A DNA stretch of 64,000 bases, from positions 744,001 to 808,000 of the forward strand of contig JADNYJ010000003.1 in the NCBI GenBank assembly GCA_015501075.1. The letters are read 5' to 3'. This document shows positions 1 through 13,983 of this stretch, one piece after another. Under the pieces are notes generated by a model. That model ran no database searches and was not told where the DNA came from. It was given only the letters and a program-made list of their open reading frames with translations. The translations under genes were made by a program, and so were the position numbers. The DNA is from Gymnopilus junonius (taxonomy: Eukaryota; Basidiomycota; Agaricomycetes; Agaricales; Galerinaceae). Within the stretch, counting starts at the first letter, position 1; every line of letters begins with the position of its first letter.

Positions 1-2317
1 CATCTTGCCCTTTTTTCTATTCTTCCTTCACTTCAAGTTATTTTTTTACCTTCACACACCCACCTTTCCTCTTTCCCTTTCCCGAGGCTCAACGCCTCCC
101 GAGCTCCTCACCTCCACGTCATTGCCATCTCCCATCTATCCATCCTTCTATTAGATGCTTTGCATTCAAGTTTGTTCATCGCGATACCCCTCATGCATCA
201 TTCGCTCGGACAAACGCGCATTGATTTATTTGTTTTTTTCCTTTTCCATCGGGACCCTGGTTTTCGCTATGCCGCATTCACGCTCTTGATTTTGGTTTTG
301 ATATTTGTTTTCGTCATTGTTGCTTTTTCCTTACTTTTTGCGTTTGCTCTTCACCTATTCTTCCTCTTCTTCTTTTCTCTTTCTCTTTTTTTGTTGTTTA
401 TTTAGTATTGCTATATCTTTTTCCCTTCCCAATCGCGAGCGAGGGCTTGATGCTCTTCTCTGCATCCCTTCCCCGTATCACTATCGCTATCACTTTTTTA
501 AAAAGGCCCTTCACATTCTATGCGACGCCATCCATTCCATCCATCCATCCACCTATTCATCCGACAACATCACTATCTTCCATCCTTCCGCTTTATGATT
601 CGTTCACGACATGATTTTTCTTCTCTATCACCACCTCATCATCATCATCACCACATCCATCCATTCCTTAGTCCATGCATCGACATTTATGTATTGGGGG
701 CATTTTGGACATCCCTCGACATTATTGCGTACTTGCTACGACGAACTTGACTGCCTTTTTTACATTTATTTTTTATATGTAGAATTGTTTTGTTATTTCT
801 TAGAAGTACATGCATTGGTATTGGCATGGTTATGTGGATTGCAGGGATGAATGAATATAACGAACTTGTAACATTAATTTCTCGAGTGATTCGAGGGACT
901 GGAGAGTTTTGAGTGGCAGATATGAGCTAATATGCGTGGAAACACTCCCGTTCCCTCGAGCTCTTAGCATATGGACTTGGATAACGGTGTTGAGATAGTA
1001 AGTAAGTAATAAGTAATATTGATCATTCAGATGAAGTGGACAGTTCATTTACGACAGGTCGATTATGAACGATTTGCACTTGTCGTGGCTTTCCCTCGTG
1101 TAATAAATAATAATAGCACTGCTCATCTCCGTCGTCATTTCAATTGAGGTTGTGATTGTGTAAGGCCTTCAAGGGGTTCATGATTGAGATTCAACTTTCA
1201 AGCAAGGGGTTCCGTCCCCCCCTCTGATCACGGATGTATATAAATTTCTTTGAATGGATTTGAATTTGGATTTGATTCAGAGTCCCGAGTACGCTGTTCA
1301 TGCTTGGAGTGTTCTCGTGCGATACTTGGTAGATGCTTTGAGAGGGTAAATAATAGCCAGCAGTGAGCAATCACAGATTCTTTGCCAACAAGTAATTATA
1401 GCACGTATGTAGTTTATATTTAGTCAAACTCGACTTTGATAGCAAGCAGATAGCATTGAGCAGAGCAGACCACGGCATTGCGCCGTGGCCCCGGGGCTGG
1501 CTTTCGAGTTCGAATTGTGATAGAAGTGCGTGTACACTGGCAGTGTGCATATACTCTGGTACTGTAACTCAAGGAAACGGTGAGGCCCTCGTCAAGTTCG
1601 ACTTGATGGTTTTATTCCGCTGCGAAGAAAAATGGTTGATTGGCCATCGACAAGGCGTAGTACAAGGGGAACCTGATGAGGTAGTTTTTTCTCGAGAATG
1701 AGGCTGCCAGTTGGCATTGGCAGCAACGTCAGTCATCGAGTTCAGTCAGCCTTACCGCGGCAGTGATTTGAAGCCGAAAGGCTGGTTAGGCTATAGGCTA
1801 TCTATAGGCTATCTTCGAGATGCAAGGGTAAGTGGGTGTAGGGTAGTGACGATTCCTGATGCGATTCGACTCTGGATAGGATAGGATAGGCTATACCTAA
1901 AAAGAAATCGCGTCTTTTCATGTCGTTGAATTGACAGTTCATATATAAAATCCTTTTACAGGCTTACTTTACTATCTCGGTTTAATAACTTCCATCCCAA
2001 GCTTCAAATTTTAAAACTTCAGTCTTCAAGTTATTTAAATAATCCCCAACCCCCAAAAAATTCCTTTGAACTCTGAACGACCATGAGAAGTCAACGCGTT
2101 GGGTACGAAGCAAAGAAGAAGAAGAAGAAAGAACTCGAGTGCTCACTGCTCACCTCACTCCGCTGTCCTTAAAGGTCTTCCCCCCGATCATCCATTCCAT
2201 GCTGGCTGACCAAACGCTGTCAAGTAACAGCTATTTAAAGAACCTTTTCTCTACAATCATATGCTGTGCACATTCCGCGTGGTAGTATAATCCCTGCGTG
2301 ATGTATATTAGTATGTA
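1..2317. other. No supported gene; pyrimidine-rich left edge
   Basis: The first 720 bases are very rich in C and T on the + strand, with several T runs and CATC repeats. This resembles the T/C-rich sequence that follows stop codons elsewhere in the window, for example after the arrestin gene, so it may be the 3' flank of a + strand gene lying to the left. The short reading frames here are Phe/Leu/Ser-rich products of that composition. From about 850 to 2317 the sequence is mixed and has no frame with coding character. Short repeats of the type taggctat occur near 1790-1815 and 1880-1900. Confidence 0.5.
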
Positions 2318-3276
2318 TCAGTAGTGTCTTCTAGGGGCTTCCATGCCCATCGTCCCAAGGTTCAAACACATACATCCGGCATTTATATTGCACTTCAACT
2401 TTCCGTAATTGCAGATTTCCTCCCACACATCAGTGCGATTTTTTTTTGGCTGAGTCGTTGGGATTCCACAATGGACGTTTTGGGAAGTAGAGAATGATTG
2501 CTGCGGTTGGTTTGGGCTGTTCGAGAGTGTAGAATGGTAGGCAAAGGTCTCTGCTTGTCCGGCTGAGACCTGGGGGATATTAGGAAGAGTCAACGATGAC
2601 GACGAAACATGTACAACGGAGGGATGATGAGAAAGGGGCTTACATATCTGATAAGAGTCTCGTGGAGTGATAAAGCAGATGTATCCGCTTACTCATTCTG
2701 GCTGACGCTTCATCTGTGGACTAAGCGCTGACTGAACGCACAACCGGGGACGCGCATCATCATTTTCCTAAAACCCTGCCTGTATTGCGCGTCCTGGCGA
2801 AACCGAAGGATGACTCGAAACTGACTTGAACTGGACAAACGCCTGTGGATGCCGTTCTTGTGGTGATCTCGGGATTCCATGTATCAATTGGGCTGGTTCG
2901 TATTGCCATGGAAGAGGATGTGCAGTGGAGAAGAAGAATAATCATCGCTGCATTGCTTCGCCGAGAAGGATAAGCGCGTTGCGAATGAGTGACTATGGTT
3001 AGCATTATCCCCGTCTTTGAGGATCCTCGTTCCCAAATGAAGAATACAGAGGATCAATGAAAGCCACGAACCAGAACCAGAACTCCACGCATCGGCACTG
3101 TAATAGAAGTCGTGGGTTATAGATACAGAAGACTCAAGTGGGTAAAGTGGGTTTTGGGTGGAAAGATGTGGGTGCGCAGTGTACGCAGAGTTGACACAGA
3201 AGTGGAGATTAGATTGGGACTGGAGACCTTGAATCGCGGCAGTGAGAGTGCTCCGATCCGAGCTTGTCGCCATCAA
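2318..3276 (-). CDS. Possible small unknown gene, weakly supported
   Basis: Two minus-strand reading frames might be exons of one short gene. The upstream one starts at 3276 (MMATSSDRSTLTAAI) and runs 130 residues. The other ends at 2318 and is Asn/Gln/Ser-rich with several cysteines near its end. No domain is recognisable, no convincing splice pair joins them, and there is no signal peptide. They are listed because their composition is less biased than surrounding noise frames, but they may not be genes. Confidence 0.15.
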
Positions 3277-6200
3277 TGGAAGCCAATAGCCGTCAGGAAA
3301 AGAGGGTGGTCATCCCCAAGCCGTTTTACCAAGTTCAAGATTAGATGCGGCTACATATCTTTCCCAGGCGGACATCCCAGCTAGAAGATATCAGCTTCCC
3401 TTCGTATGTCCGTCATCGTCGCAGAGTATGCATATGTATGAGCAACTGCAGTACCCTTGAAAGCAGCGTTGACGTTGTCAGCAGTGGGAGTATCAGAGCA
3501 CGAGTGCGAGTTGAGGGTCACTAGAGTATACGCATGTCAGCCGGTCAGGCGATGATGAATCAGCAAGGCAAACTTATTACCTGAGCTGTATCTCATTGAC
3601 GCGCGTGCGTTGCTACACACTTTTTGCTAGCAAAGCGTACAGCCGAGGAGAATCCGATATCGCATTCCAACTTCGGTATTGCGCTGAAATCCCACAAGAT
3701 GATGCGTATGGACTGGAAGGAGAAACATCGCAATCCCAAAGAAAATCCCATTACTCGCGGAGAGTTTTAATGACTCCTCTAGTGTTTCCAGCTCAAATTT
3801 AACTGGATACACATCGGCGCCAGTCCTCGCGAGTCATACGCACGAGAAAGGTCATTGGCGGTACCGACAATTCAGAGTCCGTGTACTGAACATGCTGTGC
3901 AAAACCCCAGATGTCCACATATTTTCTTGACTCTGCAATAGACAAGGAGTCCCCCTACTTTACCCCGCAGGCACCGCAGGCAGGAACAGGCAGGAATTGA
4001 GGAGAGCCATATTCGGAACACTCGGGGTGTGGACACTTGCAGACAGTGATAAAAAGTCGGCGAGTGAACGGTCGGTGGGGCCGGTTCGCTTCAGATTTAG
4101 ATTAGATTCGAACCAGGCAAACAATTGAGCCGGGAAAGAGTTGGAAGAGCAGAACGGATCCCGGGATGTTATCATGTTGTCTCGGAATGCCTTTTCAAAA
4201 GCCAATGGGAGGAGTTGACGGAGTTGGATTCCGAAAACGTCCGCCAAGCTACGAACGGCAAACCGGTCCGTCTGGCCAACGTTCAACGGTTGGCGCGTGA
4301 TGATTGGCGTGCGCTAATCCATCCTTTTCATGATGCCTCTACTGGGTCCACTACATATTCTGCTCAAGGTCCGTGTTCTTGAATGGTGATAATAGTAACA
4401 AGGTTTGCATTCACCTCCTTTTTCATGGGTATCACTCAACGGAGGCATCCGATTCTGGGAAGCTTATTAGAATTCAGAACTTTTCATGAGGGATGGAACT
4501 TGAAATGGCTTCCTCTCACTTGATTGTTCCACGTTCAACCTACGCACGCATTTTTTGAGCGGTTGACCGGGACAGTGTGCATTGCCAGCCTGGCAGCAGA
4601 TACTAATAGAATCCAGGTGAAAAAAATGAAATCAGGTGCTTTGCAAGTGCCTCTCGAGTCTCAAACGGTAATCTCTTCTCTCTAGCTGTTGATAATGCAC
4701 TACTTATCATTCTATAGCATTCAGTAATCTGGCAGTTCCTTCATTACCGGCTCGATCATGCATCTCTCATCGATCCACGCGTCGTGATCATGAACTGGGA
4801 CAAGATAACTTGGTAGTAAGCCCGATATACCATATCTCCTACGATTGAACCTTGCTAATTCAAGGGCATTTTCTCTGTATCGGGATAGAACTGGATATAA
4901 CCCAGATCGATTGCGGGGTAATTGACCGTAAGTTACGGCTTATGACCCGGTCGCAATTGCTGTTAAAATAGCCGCTCAAAAATAGCCCTTCCCGAACCTC
5001 ATCTGACGCTCGGTGAAGATATTATCTATGACGAAAATAACGGTTCTGCACCTTCTCTCATCACTTCCGCATCGGGATCACTAATGTTGAAGGAGAAGAC
5101 TTGAATAGGGAACTCATTCTCGACCAGCGACGAACCTATCGGTTTAGCTCTTTTCTTATTACGCAACTTGATCGCGGAGCTGAGAAAACGAAGGTAGACA
5201 TCGACGATGAAGGCCGAGCCTTCTTGCCTTCATGGGCATCTCGAATTTCATATTATCATATAATACGCACGACGGGGACGCAAAGAACCACTCTCGGGCT
5301 TGGTTAGTCCCCACTTCTCAGATTCCAAGGCGGACTTCAGACAGTGGATAGGGTAATGATTAGGCAATTCAAGTGCCGTATTGAAAGCGCAAGATTGTGT
5401 GAAACACGTTCGACAATTATTCACTGCTCATATCTCATATCTCATTTTGACGCAGCGATGAGAAAGATCCAAGCAAAGTGCAATCCGGGCCTTCCAAGTC
5501 TTATGCATTTCCGAAGCAGGAGGATTCCTCGAAATGCCAGCAATACCCAAGATAATTCGAATATTATCCGGTATGGAGAGTATGGCAGCATCATTCTCGA
5601 TGTGCGCAACAGCGACAGCTGACGAGCTTTAAATTCCATGTTTTAGCCTCGAAGGTACTGCCAACGACGCTTGAAGTCAGTATCGGTATACCTCGGAGAA
5701 TTGTGACTACGGTTGGTAGTGAAAGTATCTGCAGCGTGTTACGCTGAGAGGCTGAGAATTATAAGCCTGGCTTGGAAGCTCCGCGTGAAGATAGGTAAAG
5801 ATGAAGCGTCATCCCGGAGCAGTGTGACCAAGGACAGCACCTGGCTGAGCAGATCATGGGTAATCGCTCTTACAGACCCCTAGCAAGCTATGACTTCAGC
5901 CCGTCGCGTTATCGCCGGGAAATGAACGACTGGACTGTGTGTTCCCACCTCAAGGTCCGCTGATAATATGCGCATAGTCCTTTTCGCTGTATTATCGGAG
6001 CTCATGGTCCCCTGAAGTTATTATAATTCTGCTTTCAAGGTCGTGCTGCTCATCTACATTGTGATAGAGGCAGCATTTTTGTGCATGGGAAGAAGCTATC
6101 CAGGATTTCACGATAGTATATCTCTGTAACTATCGATAAAAGATGAACCGGTCCAAAGCCTACTGTGGTGTAAGCTCGAATAGTGATGCACTAGGCGTAG

Positions 6201-9100
6201 GATATACAGGAGGGCTGCATGCTCGACTCTTAACCGGCAAGTAAGATTCTTAACTTGCCAGGATGGACATCGCCCTTACTTTACAAAACTTCTGATCACT
6301 CAAGGCTCAGGCCGAGCATACTTTCTTACTCGATTAAATACCGATATTTCCATGGTTCAACCCTCCTGCAGAGTACAATACTTCTATATCCGAGTCAATC
6401 AGTCGTGAAAGAAAACCCCCAATTATCGAAGTCGTGGGTTTTGAACCCTCAAACTTTGCGAAGTCTTTTAACTCTGGGATTGATTTTGATTCTGAACTCT
6501 CATTCATCAGCCTAATTATGACAGCTCTGGACCAGATTATGGAGGACCGTTTAAATTGAATCGATCACCATCTCAAAAAACAGTAAGACTAAGCAAGAAT
6601 AATGGCCTGACGCACACTGAACGGCGTGTGCATCAGTCAATTGTTCTCAATTGAACTTCATTCATTTGAGATGCCACATTTTCTTTGTCAACCTTACTAG
6701 TAGAACAATCAGCACGTTTAATCTACGACATACATACATACATACATCTCTTTATCCATCATTAACAGAGATAATCTTATCGACCATCCGAATTCAAGTC
6801 TAAGCTTCGGGTCGAATATGTAAATTGAGCCAGCCGAACTGAACCCACGATCAGAGGTTCATGAGAGTTCTGATCCTTGGTGCGTTCAGCTGGTTTACTG
6901 GACATGGACGGTTGGTTGCCGGATCCTTTGAACCAAGTCGAGGCGCTCGCGTTTTCTCTGCTTTTCAGCCAGACCGCTTATGCAAGAGGTTTCCTTTGGA
7001 AATGAGCTCATATGTTCGTCACTGGGGTCCGGAAACCTATCTCTGTCCTGTCTTGCCATGCATCAAAATCAATAGCTGAGCAAAGAAAATCCGCAGCTTT
7101 AATGGAAGGGCTCACCACGCAGCTGTATTTTTTTTTGCAATCCTTCGTCAATGGTCCAGGATTGTGGATAAATGAAATCCGAAATGCGAGTCTGGGCGAA
7201 AAAGAATTAGAAGCAATAAACGGTCTTGAAAACATGCTGCAATGGCCACATGCCTAGACTCTCAAGCTTCACATTGCGCCCTGGACTCTGTAGGGCCAAG
7301 GTTCCCCGCCGTCTGATAACTGTACGGATCCCGAACCCGGCTTTCTGCCAGTGCAGAGCATAGGGATTGGCGGAATCAAATGGGCTGGGACCTAGGCCTG
7401 GAACGAACAGAAATAAAACTAGGTAGACTTCAAAGCGTCATATTCGAAGACATTGAGAAAAGCGAAGACGAAAGTGTCTAGACCGGTCCTTGAAGTTGAA
7501 ATATCGACCAATCTAATTCGTGGGAATGCACTCCTTCCTGTCCTCCATCATGTTCACTGGCTATGTGTTTATGACTTCCATAGATTGCGCTCTGTTTCCG
7601 GAACTCCAACTTGGCCTAGACATCCCTGACATGCTATACTTGTATGGTCAAGCAATCCATTCATAGAGGTCTAGCGGGATACTAAGTTCCGGGCTCGCGG
7701 CATTTCAGGCGTTTCTCTGACTCGAACTCGAACTCGAACCCGAACCAGGTATGTACCATTCTCAACTATTAAGTATACGAATTGACTCGGAATAGATGTC
7801 GAAGTAAGTTTAAAGGTTTAGTTAAAGGGCTTGTTTGTGGCATGACTTCATTAACCTCATTCCTCAAAGGGACGGGCAATGATCTAGACACCATTTATGG
7901 CACAATCGCGGCGAATCCTTCATTTACAGCTCCAACATGGCAATGAAACACTTCTTTCGTGTCGTCTGGTAGATAAACTCTGTGGTTTGGCTATATTCTG
8001 CAGCTTCGCTGCCTGTTTGCCTATCCCTTGTCCTACGACACCATGCAAGTTTATTTCGCAAGAAATGCCGTTGTTTTGCTTCAAGCTTATACTTCCATGA
8101 AACATACTTCATGTGCACGCGTTTTGTGTAAGCTTTTCTGATGACCGGCTGGGCGTTTTGGAAGCTCGGTGTCTTTAAAGTATATCCTCGGCGCATGCAG
8201 TTGATTTATGTTGCTCTGGTGGCAACCCAATCCAACTGGGTCGCGTGGATCAATCTGCTGCGCCATATTTGGCGTTTATCGACTATAGATTGGCAGTGCG
8301 GGACTTTCTTTCGGAAGGTGGATTCAACGGTGCCAGGAGCCAGGAACATTCGTTATATCGTCAACTGTACAATAGGCCTTTTCCTCGACTATAAAGCCCG
8401 CGCGTACCAAAAGGCAGTAGCCAATGATTATGTATCCAAGTGCTTTGAAATTACTGGCAATCGTTTCTTCTTCCGTTGACACTATTGAAGCATAGAAAGA
8501 GAACCTAGGCACTGCCTCTACAGCGATTTCTGTATGTGCTTCCATCTCGCTACCTTCATGTTTCCTTTCTTCGTCGATGCTGATTCTAATTTGACATACG
8601 ATTCCTCATGCATGCATTAACATATCTCATAGATCACAAGGCCTGACCGCTTGGCTAGAACCACCTTAAACGGACATTTCCTCGACGTGCGTAAACTCTT
8701 CGTGGATATTATAATATTTCCCATTTTAAATCATTAACGCGCGAATAAACTATCAGGAACCTGAATCTACTCATTGGCTCTAAACGCAATTTCGTCAGTT
8801 TGTCCTCTTCGAAGGTTGGGAAGCGGCGAGAATTACCAGAATAGGGAATTTACGCCGCGCCCGCCATTACGTAAGCTCTAAGCCTACGAAACATTTGGTA
8901 AGGCTAACTCCGCGACATCCATTGTTGTCCTTGAATGAACGCGACTTTGCTCATGAGTTCAATACACACTCATGACACGTAAAAAGAAGAGTTTCGAGGA
9001 TAATTCTCCAGAAATCGACTTGTATGAAGACAAGTATTTGTCGTGTTCTTTTGGTGAGCTGCGTCTGAGCCATATTCATCTTCTCTTGGTTGAATGCCTG
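3277..9100. other. Gene-poor stretch of about 5.8 kb
   Basis: No frame here has the length, composition or splice pattern of the recognised genes. Reading frames are at most 112 residues and match nothing I know. A frame at 7012-7257 has a vaguely leucine-rich F-box-like texture, but it is too short to call. A GAACTC hexamer repeat lies near 7722-7745. A short run of TACA repeats is at about 6730-6746. Confidence 0.5.
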
Positions 9101-9120
9101 CGTCCAACAGCCATGACTCT

Positions 9121-10300
9121 GGAAAAGGAGTTTCCTACCCAGTTTTTCCTGACGTCCTAGATATGGCGCTAATGTTTCATGTGTCTCGACATTTATGACC
9201 TCAAGAATCTTTCCTTGACATATCGGTGTTTCTACGATATACCCTTGGCCCTCATCTTCAATGCGAGGTCCTTTGCTTCCCATATTCCGTTTGGTAAAAA
9301 TGATACTCCTGATAGGTGTAAAAACAATTGGACTAGCCGAAGAAGGACTGAAAGGCTTTGGCGAAGAGCCAAAAGCACGCGCCGTCAGTCTGGACATTTA
9401 TTTTGACCTACATCTATATGCGTGCTAATGAAGGAGCTACTGAAAGAGGAAGGAAGTCATACCTGCTCTGTTCGATGTCCTTTGCGAATGTCTTCCGTGT
9501 TTTGTCAATGTGAGGAAGGTGAAAGTGTGGGTTCAAGGACAAGATAGACAAGAACATGTTTATTTTCCTGAATGGCCTCTCATCTTTGGAGGTAGTCTCA
9601 ATGGGTTCCACCAAATTTGGGTTTCACCTTTTCAAGCCGCGCATCCATCTCCGAAAACTTGAAATTTACAGTGTCCCCTTAGGGGATTGTAACTTCACAG
9701 ATTCTGGACATGTTTTCTGGCGAGCAGCTTGAATTTCTTCACATCACATCATGATCGGAAGCATATTCATACAAACTTTTTCAGGCATTGGTCAAGCAGG
9801 GCGCATCGCATCGCCTTAGGCGCCTGTCGTTTTATATCAACCTTGACGATGTTCCTGACCTTTATAATTTTTGGCGTCGCGTCCGAATATCGAGTCTACG
9901 TATTGAAGTGGCTTAGGTGGCGGAAGACACTTTTACACATCACTTGCGCTCGATCCGCTTCCCCTCTGTGCCGTTTCTCATCTACGGCCATTCTCAGGTG
10001 CCATCGCCGTCGCCACGGCTTTCATACCGGGAAGGTGTGTCAAGGAAATCATAATCAAACAAGGATATCACTTTGGTCCACCACTACCATTGAAAGACAT
10101 GGACGAAATTTTTTCTTATATTTCGCATGGCTCGGTGCCGGTCATCGAACTTTCATTCAGTCATTTTATCTGTCTATTAGCATCTCACAGTTGAATCTTC
10201 GATTAGAATATCCTGCATTGGGCCGCCCATGGAAGGATTAACCTACCGACTTCCTTGGAAGTGATGCATCTACGAGATGATGATCCTCCGGCATCATATA
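9121..10300 (+). pseudogene. Decayed F-box/LRR gene
   Basis: F-box proteins are substrate adaptors for SCF ubiquitin ligases. At about 9184-9290 the translation reads LDIYDLKNLSLTYRCFYDI and continues into a PLALIF-like segment. This is the second half of an F-box helix motif as seen in large agaricomycete F-box/LRR families. The preceding part (EFPTQFFLTS, about 9128-9160) resembles the Leu-Pro-x-Glu start of the motif, but stop codons separate the two. Downstream, several short frames between 9640 and 10300 keep leucine-rich texture (for example DLYNFWRRVRISSLRIEVA at about 9865-9915) and are interrupted repeatedly. There is no single open frame or plausible intron set, so I call it a relic. 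Some breaks could be base-call errors, given the pattern elsewhere in the window. Confidence 0.5.
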
Positions 10301-11772
10301 ACATAACATACGTCGTGGTTTTCACGGTTTTTGTCCAGTTTCCAAAGTGCAACGAGGAGAGCCATCTTGAAGACACTCCTAGTCAAATACCCTGCTTTCC
10401 GGAGTAACAGGATGGGTGTCGGTAAGGATGGAAAAATATTTAGCTGGAATAAAGACTCCGTCGGGGCATGGAGTCATTTTGACTGCTACAACAAGTCGCG
10501 AAATTTTCGAGAGGATCGTCTTTAGGCTATAAAGAAATGTGATTAGTCCTAATCTTTGCTGCAAATTGTAACCCGTCGATGTACTAAATATATGGGAAAT
10601 AATAGCTCAATTTTTGGCGAATTTCATAACACTGCCTAAAACTGTAAGGAGAAGACATGGAAATAAAACATAAATGGACATATGCCGTTCGCGGCGTACC
10701 ACTGCCTGAGCTTCATAAATTCATAACTCTGAATTATGATCTTCATTATTATTTTTTGACGTTTGTAAGTTGTTTGTATGCCAATAATGTCTGTCAAAAT
10801 AAGAGATCCGAGAAATTTAATACTGTAGGTGCTTCGGAAAGCTCAGGACCAGTTCAACTTAGACGCAATGCAATTGAGCCTCTGACTGAAGATCTAGACC
10901 CGCTGCTCCTGCAAGAGCATTGGCTGAACGAACTTAGAAATGGTCCCCGAATTTGAATATCTCCATTCGGATCAGAGTTTGATTACCTAAGTAATACTCT
11001 GCTCCCCGCGTACCTGACGGACTGCTACAGAATGATGGGCTTGGAATGTACCTCCTGGCGACCTCCACCTCTGCATAAAGTTCATACATAGAATCCGGAA
11101 AACATAAGGACACTGAGAGAGCCAAAGAATTTGGCATCAAGCCCAGTTCTCGCATATGTACAAATTTACCACGCAAACTCGGGATAGCCCTTATCCAACT
11201 GGTTGTCACGCCGTTCCACATCGCACCATCAGCAGAGACTGCTCCCGTGTGGACTTTGATCGCCTAAGTACACAGGGAGGAGGGCTCTGAGGAAAATCGT
11301 TTGGAAAAACCTAACCCGCCCGCCCTAAGCGTACCTTTCCTAATTTCCTTTTTTCTCCGAGAATTCCCATCGTTTCCAGGCCGGCTGCGTTGGGAGGCGT
11401 TGTGTCACCTGGCTGAAATAGGCTATCCTTCTTTAGGGTCGTTGATTTCGATGCAGGAAGGCTCATGGTCGACGCCACTTGGAATCAAATTCAATAGTTT
11501 GAAATGCCCACGGAATATCTCCTAATATCCCCGCCCCCTCTCTGTTTCCCCTTCTGTTTCCTTCCCTCTCTCACCTTGGCGTACTTGGACACGTTCCACG
11601 ACTATGTGAATTCTCTCTATCTCAAGTAGAATTCAAGACCAGATACGAAATTGACTCGGGCAGTTAAGGTGCGTCTTGTTTCTTTCCTTGCATTGTATTT
11701 TCTCAATCTGATTTCTGGTTCAGTTTCTATCTCTTAGTGTGCGTACTAGTGGGGAGGTTGAGTGATATTCGT
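10301..11772. other. No supported gene
   Basis: Frames are short and without recognisable motifs. The last 250 bases are pyrimidine-rich (11520-11720) and are the likely promoter and leader region of the DUF6533 gene that starts at 11773. Confidence 0.45.
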
Positions 11773-13433
11773 ATGATGGAGTTGGCTACGCCAGACACGG
11801 TGAAATGGCTTCTGGCTGATAGAGCCTATGCGGTTATAGCTGGTCAGTCGTGTTTTGCTCGCGTTTCTATCTCGCCTCATCATCCTTTTTTGGGCAGTTG
11901 CAATGGCCACTTGCACTATTTATGACCATAGTCAGTATAGTCGCGTTATACTTTAGGAGAAGTGAGCTGACATATTTGATATCAAAATTAGTTACGACTC
12001 TTGACGAAGAGGTTCGTGATATTATGTCTCCTCATTAACAAGACGTTGTGCTGAAGCGTTTATAGATTGAACTCGTTTGGGTATTTGTCTCCCGTTTTGA
12101 TAAAGAATGGTTAAGTGAGACTGTCTTCGTGTTTGTTAGAAGCGGCGGAAGTGGACACTTGTTCAAATCTTTTTCTTCATCGTGCGTGCCTTGTTCTCAT
12201 GCTTTGTCTCTTTTAGCTGACATATTACCTTTAGAACCGATATACTGGAGGAGGGCTGCAAATGCAAGTATTATGATCGCTTTGGTCTCTGCCTTATATT
12301 CAATTGTTTGTCTTCAGATATACTGCCTTCGGTAAGTAGCAATAGCCCTTTACGTTTTTCTTTTATTCTTGACGAACTTCGACAGTTCTCGTTCGACATA
12401 TAGCTTTCAATACGGAAGAGGTGGGCACATAATTACGCACCTACTTCCTTATGTCTTTCATCGCTGATTCGCTATGTCACGACTGACATCATTTCGTTAC
12501 AGAGGTAAACCTTCCTCAGTCAATTCTTCTTGCGGATGACTTAACATTTCTCTCTATAGTTGCAACCTCCTTGGTATTCTCCAGGGGTATCTGGCTACCC
12601 TCGTTGCAGCGGCTATGCAAGGTATGTGTATCTTCTGTAGTGTGACAGGTCTTGTTTTCTGATTACCACATTGACAGGCATTATGGTATACCGGGTCTCC
12701 AGCATGTATAATCATGAACGAAATGTAATCATCACCCTTGTGGTGGCTTTTGCAGCGGAGATTGCAGCGTTACTTGTTATGCTGGTTATTGCTACTGATG
12801 TCAGTGCGAGTGAGTACGTCGATAATGTCCGAGCGAATGTTGTGTCTGAAACAACCTCTTCCTTTTCAGGCTTTCCAGATCCTGCTCCAGGCGTTCACCT
12901 CTGTAAACAAGACAATATGCCTTCTTGGTCCTGGTCCAACTGGTTGCCAATCGCATTGTTTGAGGCTTTTATATTGGTCCTGTCTCTGTCGCTTGCTATC
13001 AAGTACTACCGATCGACCAAACATGACTCCAGAGCTATGAACTCCTTCCGAAATTCATTGGGTTACATTCTTTTCAGAGATAGCATCACGTTCCCTTTAA
13101 TGTGAGTCCGGCAACAAATTTACTTTATGATGATATTGAGCTACTCGAATCATGACAGAAATGTGATCATCTGCATCGGCAACATCTTTGCTTGGATTCA
13201 TCCGCCTGTATGTGCTGATCTTGCTTACGATCTTTTGTCATGGTGTTAATTACCGTCTCTAGTACTTGGCTGGGCAGATAGGGTTTACGCTGGCTGTCGT
13301 TGCGCCTTGTATTATCGGTTCCCGGCTCATTCTCAACCTGCGCGAGGCCTACTATCACCCCTTTGTCGAGGAATGCAGGAGTCTGGATGATGAGCCTTCT
13401 GATGTTGGGATGGGTGTTATTGAGATAAGCTAA
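11773..13433 (+). CDS. DUF6533-type multi-pass membrane protein (copy 1)
   Basis: This is a predicted integral membrane protein of the basidiomycete DUF6533 family, whose molecular role is unknown. The start MMELATPDTVKWLLADRAY is chosen because the paralogue at 44013 begins the same way. About a dozen short introns follow. Spliced blocks give a YDH-ITTLDEE / IELVW signature of the family N-terminus, then KRRKWTLVQIFFF, NRYTGG, an MQGIMVYRVSSMYNHERN block with hydrophobic segments, FPDPAPGVHLC, a long hydrophobic stretch with SLSLAIKYYRSTK, the RDSITFPLM block, and IIGSRLILNLREAYYHPF near the C-terminus. The stop is TAA at 13431. Exon edges between about 12300 and 12560 are the least certain. 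Expected topology is around seven membrane helices. Family identity is fairly secure; function is open. Confidence 0.8.
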
Positions 13434-13983
13434 CAAGTACCTGGACTCTATCAACTCATAAGTAACTATCGTTATTACCTATCAGTTCAGGTGAGCTGCT
13501 TTGATATCACTGCATTGCATTTGCAAACCATTTATTTATGAAGGTGCAGCCTGAAGTGATATCATTATCATTGGATCAATTGTTCCGCCGCTCGTTGCCA
13601 TCAATTCAGATCTGTGTGCAATTTTCTCCACTTTTTCATTTTTATGTGCAACACCTGTCGCAATGCTTCGCTGTACCATTGTCCATGCTTTCTTTACAAT
13701 CCCTACACATTTCTACATATGTACATGTCATATCGCTTCCTATTAGTCTGGGTCAGTCAGCTATTACAGGATAGATAATGGTTAATGGACATCCTTTTGG
13801 CGCTATTAATATTCATGTTTCGCCTGCCTGGTCAGTGGTCACCGCATGGAGAACAGCGACACAGCCGCATCATGAGTCCCATAAGCGCTCCTGGATCAAC
13901 GGTCGTAAGAGGTCGGCTGCCTTGTTCGCTGCTTTCATCTTTCCTCTTTCCCACCTCCTTCTGCTCTTGCTGTCGCGGACCCA
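13434..13983. other. Intergenic region upstream of the arrestin gene
   Basis: About 550 bases with no supported gene. Frames starting at 13778 and 13785 run across the arrestin start but match neither the family N-terminus nor its splice phase. The sequence is pyrimidine-rich just before the start (13920-13975), as in other promoters of this window. Confidence 0.45.

Noticed and set aside
160..750. Overlapping Phe/Leu/His-rich reading frames at the left edge
   Set aside because: They follow from C/T-rich composition, overlap in all three frames and carry no motif.
7722..7745. Minus-strand GTTCGAGTC that fits a tRNA B-box
   Set aside because: It is part of a GAACTC hexamer repeat. There is no A-box or cloverleaf upstream.
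8951..9397. 148-residue minus-strand frame
   Set aside because: It lies opposite the F-box relic, whose plus-strand translation shows a recognisable motif. The minus frame shows none.
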